A stretch of 27,483 nt of DNA from Chara braunii (lineage: Eukaryota > Streptophyta > Charophyceae > Charales > Characeae), in the NCBI GenBank assembly GCA_003427395.1, contig BFEA01000107.1, positions 268,548 through 296,030 on the forward strand, given 5' to 3'. How positions within the stretch are numbered: the first letter of the stretch is position 1; every line of letters starts with the position of its first letter. The translations under genes and the position numbers were made by a program. A model generated the notes under the pieces. It was not told the origin of the DNA, searched no databases, and worked only from the letters and a program-made list of their open reading frames with translations. This document shows positions 10,535 to 18,368 of the stretch, piece after piece.

Positions 10535-10617
<83 letters not shown>
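10390..10617. repeat. (GATT)n, (CG)n and (AG)n tracts
   Basis: Tetranucleotide GATT repeats with a few interruptions run to about 10510, followed by A-rich sequence, a CG run (10530-10550) and AG repeats up to the gap. Confidence 0.97.
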
Positions 10618-10948
10618 NNNNNNNNNNNNNNNNNNNNNNNNNNNNNNNNNNNNNNNNNNNNNNNNNNNNNNNNNNNNNNNNNNNNNNNNNNNNNNNNNNN
10701 NNNNNNNNNNNNNNNNNNNNNNNNNNNNNNNNNNNNNNNNNNNNNNNNNNNNNNNNNNNNNNNNNNNNNNNNNNNNNNNNNNNNNNNNNNNNNNNNNNNN
10801 NNNNNNNNNNNNNNNNNNNNNNNNNNNNNNNNNNNNNNNNNNNNNNNNNNNNNNNNNNNNNNNNNNNNNNNNNNNNNNNNNNNNNNNNNNNNNNNNNNNN
10901 NNNNNNNNNNNNNNNNNNNNNNNNNNNNNNNNNNNNNNNNNNNNNNNN
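10618..10948. other. Assembly gap, 331 N
   Basis: Unknown bases lie between an AG tract and a TG tract. The true length and content cannot be judged. Confidence 1.
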
Positions 10949-10965
10949 ATCGATTTTCGGACACA

Positions 10966-10983
10966 CAGTGTGTGTGTGTGTGG

Positions 10984-11059
<76 letters not shown>

Positions 11060-11235
11060 GTGTGTTCGCGTGTGTGTGCGTGTGCGACGTGCGTGTGTGT
11101 GTGCATGTGTGTGTGCATGTGTGTGTGTGTGTGCATGTGTGTGTGTGTGTGTGCATGTGTGTGTGTGTGTGCATGTGCCTGTGTGCGTGGGGGTGGTGGG
11201 GGCGGGGCGGGCCGACCCTCCCCCAATCAATCAAT

Positions 11236-11324
<89 letters not shown>

Positions 11325-11338
11325 ATCAATCAATCAAT
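10966..11338. repeat. (TG)n and (AATC)n tracts
   Basis: TG repeats with GTGCATG-type interruptions run to about 11186, then a GC-rich spacer, then AATC repeats (11224-11338) that complement the GATT tract on the other side of the gap. Confidence 0.97.
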
Positions 11339-11515
11339 CTCTTTTTTTTTTCCCGACCCCCCACCATCACCCCATCCGCCGCAAACCCGTGAACAAACTT
11401 TTTTTTTTTTTTCCGTTTTTTCTTTACTTTGAGGGGTAACCCCCGACATGCACACCCGCCCCCACCCCCTGACATGTCAGAGACGCCCGTACGGCTGCCT
11501 GGGGGGCCGTACGGA

Positions 11516-11548
11516 CGCCCCGTATCTGTACAGGGTGTTTCACAACCC
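11516..11548 (-). repeat. Right terminal inverted repeat
   Basis: It ends CACAACCC on the plus strand and mirrors 10126-10159. CCGTACGG-type motifs lie just inside it (11487-11515). Confidence 0.75.
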
Positions 11549-11768
11549 AGGGGGGTGGCATCCAAACGTGTTCCCTGCTGTGAGTTCTGCAGGTGTTCTC
11601 CAGTATGAGGGGTATGAGCCTCTTCATGGTGGCCTCAGTGAACGGCGGGCCCCTTGTCGGTGGCTGTTCCTTCCCTTGCGGGGGGTGGCGCGTGGCGCCT
11701 TGGTAGAATAAGGTTGATCGACCCGACTTTTTTTGGGTCGCAGTCCCCCGCACTGAGGAGGTCATCAT
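11549..11768 (-). pseudogene. LINE ORF1, 5' end separated by the TIR element
   Basis: A minus-strand open frame starts at a double ATG (11763-11768) and reads MMTSSVRGTATQKK, then GKEQPPTRGPPFTEATMKRL and HSREHVWMPPP up to the TIR element boundary. Its position between the long 5' region and the remaining ORF1 suggests it is the ORF1 N-terminus, cut off by the insertion. It is Pro/Thr/Lys-rich without a recognised domain. The assignment rests on context. Confidence 0.5.
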
Positions 11769-11935
11769 CTAAACCCTGCTTGGCAATACCGGGTCAGGGA
11801 TGTGTTATGGATCGACAAGAAATTTAATACCGAGCCGGGGTAGCCCAACCACTCTCCTTGTGTATCACGGATCAACAAAAAAATTTCAAGCAGAGACAAA
11901 CAGAGGCTCTACCCCCGCTCCATTCTGCCCTACAA

Positions 11936-12048
11936 GGATTGAGAGGAGACGACCCTCTTCCAGTCTTCACCCTTTCCTCCTCTCTTCCCACCTGCCCTAG
12001 GGTTGAGAGGAGTCAACCCTCTTCCAGTCTTCGCCCTTCCTTCCTCCC
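11936..12048. repeat. Tandem duplication, period about 64
   Basis: GGATTGAGAGGAG...CCCTCTTCCAGTCTTC at 11936 is repeated at about 12000 with a few changes, followed by C/T-rich sequence. Confidence 0.8.
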
Positions 12049-12331
12049 TTCCTTCCTCCCTCGCCTTCCTTCTTTCTCTTTTCCGCCCCACTTCCTACCT
12101 TTCCACCCTCTACAAACCGCACCGCTTTCTGCCCCCCTCTTTCGCTGACCCCTTTTTCCCATTCCTGCATGACTTTATGTGTTTTAAGAGAGGATCAACC
12201 TAGAATCGAAGAAACTTCCTAGTTCAGCGGCCCAGCCGTGACCGTCAGCAAACACATCGGGTAGGGGGGGGGAAGGGGGGAGTTGATAATCTTCGGGGTA
12301 ATCAGGGATGAGGGATGGCCATGGCGGATGT

Positions 12332-12360
12332 AGGGTTGAGGGTAGGGTTGAGGGTAGGGG
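12332..12360 (+). repeat. G-run array, possible G-quadruplex
   Basis: AGGGTTGAGGGT occurs twice in tandem and is followed by AGGGG, giving five runs of at least three G within 29 bases. Confidence 0.8.
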
Positions 12361-12703
12361 GCAGGAGCGGTGCACCGATATCCATACCTGTCACATTTTC
12401 CCTCACCGAGCACTTTTGTACTCGGGGCCCCAAGGAGAAACGCCGGATCACACTCTTCGCCTTCTCCCCCGTGCTCCTGAGGTCCCTTTGGTCCTGCTTT
12501 CCGCCGCTGCCCACTCTTGCTCAACTCTCCTTCTTCTTTCCACCCTCCTCTATCCTCATGAGGCTCCCGTTCCCCTTACCGTACACTTCGTGCTCGAGGC
12601 CCCACAAAATTATTGGCCATCAGTAGATTTTGCCCCTTGTGTTGCTGAAAACCTCCCGTCCAAAAAACGATCTCCTCTGTCCGTTGTGCTTCCCTTCATA
12701 CCT

Positions 12704-12855
12704 CAGTGCCTTGTCTTCCTGCTTACGTCGTCTCCCCGCCGCTCCTCGTATCTGTCTTGCTGTTCCCGCCCTTGTTTCTCAGTGCTTTGTCTTCCTGCTT
12801 GCGTCGTCCCCCCGCCGCTCCTCGTATCTTTCTCGCTGTTTCCGCCCTTGTTGGT
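12704..12855. repeat. Tandem duplication, period 76
   Basis: Two copies (12704-12779 and 12780-12855) share CTTGTCTTCCTGCTT-type and CCCCGCCGCTCCTCGTATCT blocks with few differences. Confidence 0.88.
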
Positions 12856-13102
12856 TCCGGAGGACCCACACGCCGGCTACGCACACCTCCCACCCCTGGC
12901 AGCTATGGCTGCCTCTGCCGTAAGGCGGGGGCGGGCATGGTTGTCTGAGGGCCTGCCGCGAGGACCACCGTGCCCGTTGACAGGGCCCCCGTCCTCGCGA
13001 CGCCCTCCGTCGCCGCGGGACCGAGCGGGCCTGCCGTTCGGTCGCAGCGTAGCGCTAGCGTCGTTCCTGCCGACCTCTGGAAACCACCTACTTCTCGCAC
13101 TC

Positions 13103-13116
13103 GGAAACAGAAGATC
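13103..13116. repeat. LINE target-site duplication, 5' side
   Basis: Exact copy of 2838-2851. The sequence after it continues the Q repeat interrupted at 2851. Confidence 0.85.
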
Positions 13117-13720
13117 CTAACTGAAACCTCCTACTGTTTACACCTCCCCTTCAACAAGCGAAAAAACGTTAAGTCCAAGCGTTTAGTCCTCGTACCAGAA
13201 CTCAGCTGATCTCATACCCCCCTATGCTAGGGTTACAGAGCAGCACAAACTTCCCCAGTACCGACCAGCCTGGTTTGGACGGCAAAGAGTGCCTTCCTCC
13301 CTCAACACTCTCGATTAGCCACGCGCCCCTAAGTTACAGCTAAAAACCCCCGGCATCAGCTACGTAGGACAAACTGGTTATGCCTTCCTCCCTCGACCCA
13401 TTGGTATTGAATCCTGTTCTTTTGTCTTCTTCTTCTTCTTCTTCTTCTTCTTCTTCTTCTTCTTCTTTTGAATCATCTGGTGGTAGTCCCACCACCTGGT
13501 TGATACGAGCAACACCGGTGTTGGGAGGTCTCCTGCGACTGCTCCTTTTTTCTTTTCTTTTTTTGTTGGGAAGCTGTACCTGCTGGAAACTGGGTCCAGC
13601 ATCCCTTTATACAAGTAGCAACAAGGCGGAACTGCCCGTATTGCTGATCAACTGTGTCGAGGAGCTGTTGGTGCTTCATTGTAGTTTGGGGGCTCTAGTT
13701 TGCAACATTTATGACTAGAT
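13117..13720 (+). repeat. Q (right half), R and P segments, third copy
   Basis: 13117-13215 completes Q by comparison with 1300-1405. 13216-13300 matches R at 2373-2470. 13545-13620 is a diverged P (GGGAAGCTGTACCTGCTGGAAACTGGGTCCAGC compared in pieces with 1084-1117). The GTGCCTTCCTCCCTC block of R occurs again at about 13380, so R may be partly duplicated here. Confidence 0.6.
13424..13467 (+). repeat. (TTC)n microsatellite
   Basis: About fourteen TTC trinucleotides in an uninterrupted run. Confidence 0.97.
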
Positions 13721-14189
13721 GTTGTGTTGCCCAAAAAAATTCTGTGTTTATTTGTGGATGGAAGCGTTGCTGGTTCGTAGGTATGGCAGCATCATATCAA
13801 GACAAACTTATGGTGGTGATGATGCCTCCTCCATATCTCCAGCTATCAGTAGGGGGGGCGATGGATGGGTACGGGGATTTTGCGGGTACGCTGGGTAGTG
13901 AGGTGGCAGGCAGTGATGTCTTCTGCATCAGCTAGCCATCGATGTGGGGCTGATGGATGGGAGGGGGGGGGGCTGAGGGATTGGTGGGGGCTGAGGGATG
14001 GGGCGGGGGGGGATCTGATGTACGGGTGGAAGGAGATATGGGCCATTGGAAGTCATGTATGTAGGCATTGCCATCAAGCAAAATAAAAAAAAGAAAAAGG
14101 AAATGGTGAGACTATGGAGGGACATGCTTTTCGGCCATTACACTTGTCAATGGCATCAAACAACCAACAGGGAAAAAGCAAGACGCCTC
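13721..14189. other. Unassigned G-rich stretch
   Basis: The only notable content is runs of G around 13960-14012 (for example GGGAGGGGGGGGG-like) that make long but low-complexity minus-strand frames. No domain or RNA gene is recognised. Confidence 0.6.
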
Positions 14190-14402
14190 AAAAGGTCATG
14201 ATAAGCAGGGGACCCGTCTGACTAGCAGTGTTGAGTTCCTTCAACGCCTGAATCTGGACGTGTTTTGTGGAGATGTGCGGTTGAGGAACTTGACGAACTC
14301 AACGCAATTTCTGCACATCTCCACAAACACATCCAGCTTCAGGCATTGAGGAAACTGGACTCTGCTAGTGGGATGAGTCCCCAGGTGTGGTTAGAACATG
14401 GA
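14190..14402. repeat. Inverted repeat (hairpin), arms about 75-90 bp
   Basis: The left arm (about 14205-14278) is the reverse complement of the right arm (about 14313-14387), with weaker pairing out to the stated limits. The inner block GGAGATGTGC pairs perfectly with GCACATCTCC. Over the inner 50 bp I count about eight mismatches plus one indel. The loop is 34 bases. Transcription would give a long imperfect hairpin RNA. The right arm overlaps an open frame. It could also be a small foldback element. Confidence 0.8.
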
Positions 14403-14456
14403 GATGAATTGCAGATCAGAGAATCTGATTCAGAGGGCGGACTAAAAGCACATTGA
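14235..14456 (+). CDS. Exon-like ORF of unknown function
   Basis: An open frame of about 73 codons runs from after a stop at 14232 to TGA at 14454-14456. It contains EELDELNAISAHLHKHIQLQ, then SASGMSPQVWLEH and ELQIRESDSEGG. The composition (charged, helical-looking, not low complexity) resembles a protein-coding exon, but there is no convincing ATG and no recognised domain. Half of it lies in the right arm of the inverted repeat. It may be chance or a captured gene fragment. Confidence 0.3.
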   Translation, partial: VPSTPESGRVLWRCAVEELDELNAISAHLHKHIQLQALRKLDSASGMSPQVWLEHGDELQIRESDSEGGLKAH

Positions 14457-14529
14457 GGCCCCCTCTCTCTTTCTTTTTAGGGGGAAGAGGGGGAGGAGAG
14501 AGGGGGGACTAGGGGTAATGGTGGAGGAA

Positions 14530-14578
14530 GGGAGGCGGGAGGTGGGAGGTGGGAGGTGGGAGGTGGGAGGTGGGAAGC
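14530..14578 (+). repeat. GGGAGGT heptamer array
   Basis: Five perfect GGGAGGT units (14537-14571) are flanked by GGGAGGC and GGGAAGC. With regularly spaced G runs it is a possible G-quadruplex site. It is not the plant telomere unit. Confidence 0.95.
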
Positions 14579-14918
14579 AAGTGGACCCCCTTTCTTTCTG
14601 GGGACAACGGGGAGAAAGGGAGATGGAGGAGGAATCTGTGGGCCCCCATCCCAAAGACCTCCTGCCTTTCTGTAAAGCAGCTCCATGTCCACATTCGCCT
14701 ATTTTCTTTCCCATTAGTCTGAGAAAAAAACTACAGTACTGCAACACCTACCTGCTACCCTGTTGGATCGCCCTGCTGGCCTCATGGATGTCCATTACAC
14801 CCTGCTGACCATGCCCCTTCGTTTTCCCACGTGACCTCTCCAAGGAGACATCCTTTCCTCCCCTGTGCTCACTCTGTCCTTACCCCATCCCTGCGCTCTC
14901 TCTGTCTTGTTCCCACAG
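14579..14918. other. Unassigned stretch, possible intron
   Basis: There are no strong frames. A short plus-strand segment reading HLPATLLDRPAGLMDVHYTL (about 14738-14800) is exon-like but isolated. The stretch ends in a long pyrimidine tract and CAG (see next entry). Confidence 0.4.
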
Positions 14919-14980
14919 ATGTCAGTGATGATTGGTGTCAGATGCTTCATTTCTTCGCTGCCATCCCCTTGCTGAAGTAG
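14919..14980 (+). CDS. Possible terminal exon behind a strong splice acceptor
   Basis: The pyrimidine-rich run CTCTCTCTGTCTTGTTCCCA leads to AG at 14917-14918. The downstream frame reads VSDDWCQMLHFFAAIPLLK then TAG (14978-14980). This has the form of a plant 3' splice site and a short last exon. The upstream exon is not identified, so this stays tentative. A chance acceptor in pyrimidine-rich DNA is the alternative. Confidence 0.3.
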
Positions 14981-15078
14981 AGGAACTGAGATGTGGGTTC
15001 CTTGGCTCAGGGGGTTAGGGGGGGGAGGGGGGCAGGGGGGGCGAGGGCGGAGAAAGGAGCTATTTCGCTGGGCCAGTT

Positions 15079-16075
15079 TTATCCAGCACAGAGGATGAAG
15101 GAGGGAGGGGTTGCAGAGAAGGGGACCGCGAAGTGAGAAAGTGGTTTAACTGCCCATGCGTTTTCCTCTCTCCTCCACTTTTTCCACTGTATCTGTGTGC
15201 CCTGTCTTCCAGCCGTAACCTTTCTTGGACCTAGTAGCCAATCCTCTTCAAACTGTTTGTGTGCCTTGTTTACCTTCTGCTGCAGCTTCATTTCGGCGTG
15301 AGTACAGGGTATTTCTTGATGTCTTTGCACCACAGTTGAAGGTGTTTCCATGCGTCCTTCGTTCTTACCATGAGGTAGTCTGCTATGTGTTCTTTCGTTT
15401 GCGGCAATCAGAAGGTATGTTGGTGCCGTTTGAAGGAGCCGCGTGCCCGCCATGCTACCATGAGCAGTTCCAGTCTGGTAATGTGGAACAGATTCCTTTC
15501 ATACGGAGTCCATTCTACCGGTATGTCCCCTTGCGTTCCCAGTGGAAGCAGTCTGGCCACCCACGGGAACTGGGAGCCTGTTAGTTGTGTCCATACTGTG
15601 TCCCACCATCTCTAGTTCTGGGCCACCGTTGGGCAGGCCAACAGGCAGTGTTTCAGGGTGGCCCTGTCTGCTGGGGACATTCTGCCGTAATATTGGCAAA
15701 TGGGGGATGGCCGCCCCTGCTTCTCCAGGTCTGTCCTAGATACCAGCCAATCCAGCGTATGTAGGCACCTATAGAGGATTTGCCATTGCAAGTGTGACGG
15801 ACCCGCCGGGATGGTGGTCCATCAGGATCAAGACAAAGGGATGATCAGTATGTTGTCCTGAATGTCTCAACCTTGTTTGGTCCGGGTGGGTGAGGTATCT
15901 CATGTGGGCCAGCATCCGGTTTGCAAGAGCTTTCACTACAGTCTTGTATGGGACTGGCAGTAGGGTGATTGGTCTATAGTTCCTGCCCTCATCTGCCCTC
16001 GTCTTTGGCTCCCTTCTTGTATAGGAGAGTGGTGACCCCTTGATTGAGAAGGACCCCCAAATGTCCCTTCTGTGA
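15079..16075 (-). pseudogene. Second LINE, 5'-truncated and internally deleted ORF2
   Basis: The minus strand encodes RT N-terminal motifs (VTTLLYKKGAKDEGR, NYRPITLLPVPYKTVVKALA, THPDQT, then IQDNILI in a shifted frame). From about 15790 it jumps directly to the zf-RVT region (LQWQILYRCLHTLDWLVSRT, CQYYGRMS, LKHCLLACP, RWWDTVW). The catalytic FADD part and the connector are missing. A TAG replaces the Trp before RWWD: the LINE at 2852-13102 has TWRWWD where this copy has N-stop-RWWD. Further 3' sequence (YLMVRTKDAWKHLQLWC, about 15320-15375) and 15079-15290 is frameshifted. The 5' end at about 16075-16090 abuts the retroelement copy described next. No clear poly(A) tail was found. Confidence 0.82.
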
Positions 16076-16084
16076 GTGTCACAT

Positions 16085-16826
16085 TCTAACCTTACGCCCT
16101 GTACTGTCTTCCGGTTGGAGTAATAAATATGCGGAATAGGCCTTGAAAAAAAAAGGCTTGAAAGAAATAGAATGGGGTGTGCCAATGGTTTTCGGGAAAA
16201 TTGAGTGTGGGGACACAGACGAAACTGAAATCTCCCGCGTGGTTCCGGTTTAGTGAGAAATGGTCATAGCCGCGTGGGAAAGAAATAGCGCGCGCTGCTT
16301 TCAAACCTTCATTTACTCCAAAAAGTGTCTTTGAACTTCCATGCGAGCCACTTGGCATTTTTTCAAATAAAAAGGCGAGGGTACGGAAGTGAGATCTCGT
16401 TTTGGAATTGAGTCCCGACGTCGCTTATTACAAAGCTCAAAATCTGACGTGGATGGTCTCAGTCTGGTTGCTCTTTCCTTATGTTCGGCCTCGCCACGTG
16501 CCTGATAGTGGAAGGGCGACAATCACTACACGAAGTGTTGGGCCAATGAGGTGCCATCGTCGTCTACTAGATAACAATAAACTCGTTAAAAGGCAATAAC
16601 AATGAGTACAGGGGAAAGTGAGTATCAATAATGATAAAAACAGCACCTACGCATCCTGAGCACCTAGTTTCGGGACTGCGAGGGAAATAGTAGCGTCCAC
16701 CGATCTTGGCGACGACTTCTCATACGTCCCACTCATATACACGTGTCCTTTCCTCGTTGTACGGGAACGGGTGTGGCGGGATACGAGAAGTCGATGCCCG
16801 CTCAGGTTTGGGCAATCGGTCCACAT
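16085..16826 (-). repeat. Retroelement segment, inverted relative to 19559-20340
   Basis: The reverse complement of this block aligns by eye with 19559-20340 from CCATGTGGACCGATTG through the ORF and its 3' flank. Past the ORF it still shares GTGTCCCC.CACT.AATTT and GGAAG.CAGTACAG.GCG blocks. The common end lies next to the primer-binding-like site of the plus copy. Confidence 0.8.
16313..16826 (-). pseudogene. Broken copy of the 19559-20092 retroelement ORF
   Basis: From the ATG at 16824-16826 (MWTDCP, as in the plus copy), frames continue as VVAKIGGRYYFP, ETRCSGCVGA, IIDTHFPLYSLLLPFNEFIV and EHKERATRLRPSTSDFELCN to MEVQRHFLE and the stop at 16313-16315. The frame shifts soon after the start and again in the middle, and TGA and TAG codons interrupt it. 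It keeps a CSGC pair where the plus copy has CSGF, so the ancestral protein may have had two CX2C pairs. It is on the opposite strand from its paralogue. Confidence 0.75.
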
Positions 16827-17837
16827 GGTATAAGCGAGGCTGATCACGTATATCTAATCAATCAGTTATTCAATCAAGAGAAAAAATAAACACCACAATA
16901 TGCATTATTTTCCACCCATCGTGCAAACCAATTCAAAGCGCAAGTCCATGCAATCCAATTAGTCGAGAGAGCGACCATTCTTCATTCATGGGAATAGTTA
17001 AGCATGCATCGAAATGATCACATCAGATTCCGACTTTGTTCCCATCATCGAGCACTAGCGGTTAATGGAAGGCTAAAAATTCGGGGGTTTTCGCCGCATC
17101 GCTACAAGCAATGTTATGGAAACTTTTGCAAACAAACCATGCAGGGTCATAATACAAACATAAAAAAAATAAATATGACAAAAAAAAAAAAAAAAAAAAA
17201 AAACTCAAGAGCACTATAGAACCCTATTCGGAGTAAGTTTCAGAGTTCGCGAAATCTTTTTTCGAGTCCGATGTTTTAGCTAAGTTTTTCGTTACTAGTC
17301 CAAATGCGGCAAAACTGAATACAGATATACCCTAAAGCACATACATATCAGGCAAAGAAAAAAAAACAAGAAAAAAGTAAAAATTCATGGAAATATGACA
17401 GTTTCGGTGAAAACATCACCGGACCTTCCATTAACCACTGCCTTAACCATCAAATACCGGGGAGTGGAGAGAGGGACGAAATAAGATCAACGATACTCAT
17501 CCCCGCGAGATCCGATTGAATCAAATGAGACAAGTAGGACAGGGTTTCAGGAGTTGATAGGGATAAGGGAGTTATCAAACATTCAATGACATGAAGAAAA
17601 TATCAAAAGACAGAGGACGAGAGAGAAGGAAGATGAGGCCGAAGGAGGTAGTCGGAGTCATAGCTTAACCTAAGAATGAGACTAAGACAAAGGAGGAGTT
17701 ATGAGCACAAATGTTGATCTGAGAACCAAAACCAGCAACTTAGCTTTCAATATAAGAAGCGGAGGAACTGAAGATCGAAGGCGCGCAAGCTTTTTGCTCC
17801 CTGACCATGGCCCCGGGTCATTCATCCACTTGTACAT
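16827..17837. other. AT-rich unassigned stretch
   Basis: A poly-A run lies at 17180-17203, with several A/T-rich patches. No ORF of note and no RNA gene were recognised. In minus orientation it lies between TATA-containing repeats and the broken ORF, so it may be leader sequence of that element copy. Confidence 0.5.
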
Positions 17838-18180
17838 ACACATCCGGCGATCCCGGCCGCCACATACCAACCTCACCCCGCAACAATCCTCACCCCGCAA
17901 ACTTAACTTCTACACCGACTTGCCTAGATCCCACAGTCCGTCGTGGGCACCAAGCGCACAGCCTTGCAAAGTGAGCTCGTAAGGAGCTCTCAATTTGCCA
18001 TATATACACATCATCTAGCCACGACTTCCCGAAAGTTGGCAGATGGGTTTCAAAGAGAGTTTGTCGGATGCGCTTGAGGATTTTATAGTTGCGAAGAGGA
18101 GGATAGAAGATGGGAAGGAACGGGGTGGAGGTAGGAGGGGCGAAGGGAGAGTTCAGGTAAATCCCCCGAGAAAAGTCATA
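17838..18180 (-). repeat. Direct repeat copy 1, promoter-like on the minus strand
   Basis: It is related to 18676-18990 in the same orientation. Shared blocks are CGATCCCGG.CG.CAC near the start, CATCTAGCCAC..CTTCCCGAAAG.TGGCAGA, GATGCGCTTG/GACGCGCTTG and TTTATAGTTGCG. On the minus strand TATAAAA lies at 18081-18087. The repeated pair could be LTR-derived or a duplicated promoter. Confidence 0.65.
18081..18087 (-). promoter_or_regulatory. TATA-like box
   Basis: TATAAAA on the minus strand is conserved in position with the TATAAAT of the second repeat copy, which raises its credibility. There is no transcript evidence. Confidence 0.4.
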
Positions 18181-18250
18181 TCGATCCCCGCGGGTTCCTT
18201 ACCGCCTATGTATCCCCTGCAGTCATGTCCGCGGGGTCAAACTCAAATTG

Positions 18251-18268
18251 CGGTCGGGATCCCGACCG
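18251..18268. repeat. Perfect 18-bp palindrome
   Basis: CGGTCGGGATCCCGACCG equals its own reverse complement. Confidence 0.95.
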
Positions 18269-18286
18269 AGGGCCACGGTCCGGGCA

Positions 18287-18368
18287 GTCGGGCGTGACCT
18301 AAAATTTATCTTATTAAAAAACAAAAATAAATAATAGATAAAAAAAAAAGGTGGTCGGGCGTGACCTA
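18287..18368. repeat. 15-bp direct repeats flanking a 52-bp A-rich insert
   Basis: GTCGGGCGTGACCTA occurs at 18287-18301 and 18354-18368. The 52 bp between is almost purely A/T, ending in an A run and GGTG. It looks like a target duplication around a tiny retroposed or end-filled insert, or replication slippage. Confidence 0.8.

Larger units (their letters stand above)
10126..11548. mobile_element. TIR element nested in LINE ORF1, microsatellite core
   Basis: The ends are inverted repeats: GGGTTGTGTAACACCCCGTA at the left and the reverse complement of a close match at the right (GGGTTGTGAAACACCCTGTA). Both are followed by repeated CGTACGG palindromes. The interior is symmetrical: (GATT)n on the left and its complement (AATC)n on the right, with CG, AG and TG tracts and a 331-base gap between. 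No transposase frame is visible outside the gap. AG lies on both sides (10124-10125 and 11549-11550), a possible 2-bp target duplication. It is probably a non-autonomous DNA transposon or foldback element, and the gap may hide more. Confidence 0.75.
2852..13102 (-). mobile_element. L1-type LINE retrotransposon, degenerate
   Basis: A non-LTR retrotransposon on the minus strand spans about 10.25 kb in this assembly, of which 1,423 bases are a later TIR element. Seen: a poly(A) tail, 14-bp target duplications, ORF1 with a CCHC zinc knuckle, and ORF2 with an apurinic-type endonuclease (QETH, GDFN, SRIDLIL), reverse transcriptase (YRPITL, FIDFEKAYDHVDW, FADD) and a C-terminal zf-RVT domain. From family knowledge, ORF1 binds the RNA, and ORF2 nicks target DNA and primes reverse transcription from the nick. 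Multiple frameshifts and stops make it non-autonomous now. The 5' boundary rests on the target duplication, since I cannot confirm the 5' region from protein content. Confidence 0.88.
11769..13102 (-). promoter_or_regulatory. Presumed LINE 5' UTR/promoter region, GC-rich
   Basis: This 1.3 kb lies between the ORF1 start and the 5' target duplication. It holds short tandem duplications (about 11936-12048 and 12704-12855), pyrimidine-rich plus-strand tracts and a GC-rich outer end (12900-13080). Tandem repeats and GC-rich leaders are common in L1 5' UTRs, which carry an internal promoter. A plus-strand open frame at 12308-13120 is most likely incidental, produced by the biased composition. No protein family is recognised. 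Confidence 0.55.

Noticed and set aside
11219-11338. CRISPR-like regular array
   Set aside because: It is a continuous AATC tetranucleotide repeat with no spacers, in a eukaryotic context.
10305-11439. Long open frames on both strands reading His-Thr, Cys-Val, Arg-Glu or Ile-Asn-Gln-Ser repeats
   Set aside because: These are translations of microsatellites running through the N gap.
12308-13120. A 270-codon plus-strand open frame
   Set aside because: It lies antisense to the LINE 5' region, is Pro/Ser/Leu-rich from C/T-biased DNA and contains tandem-duplicated text. No family resemblance.
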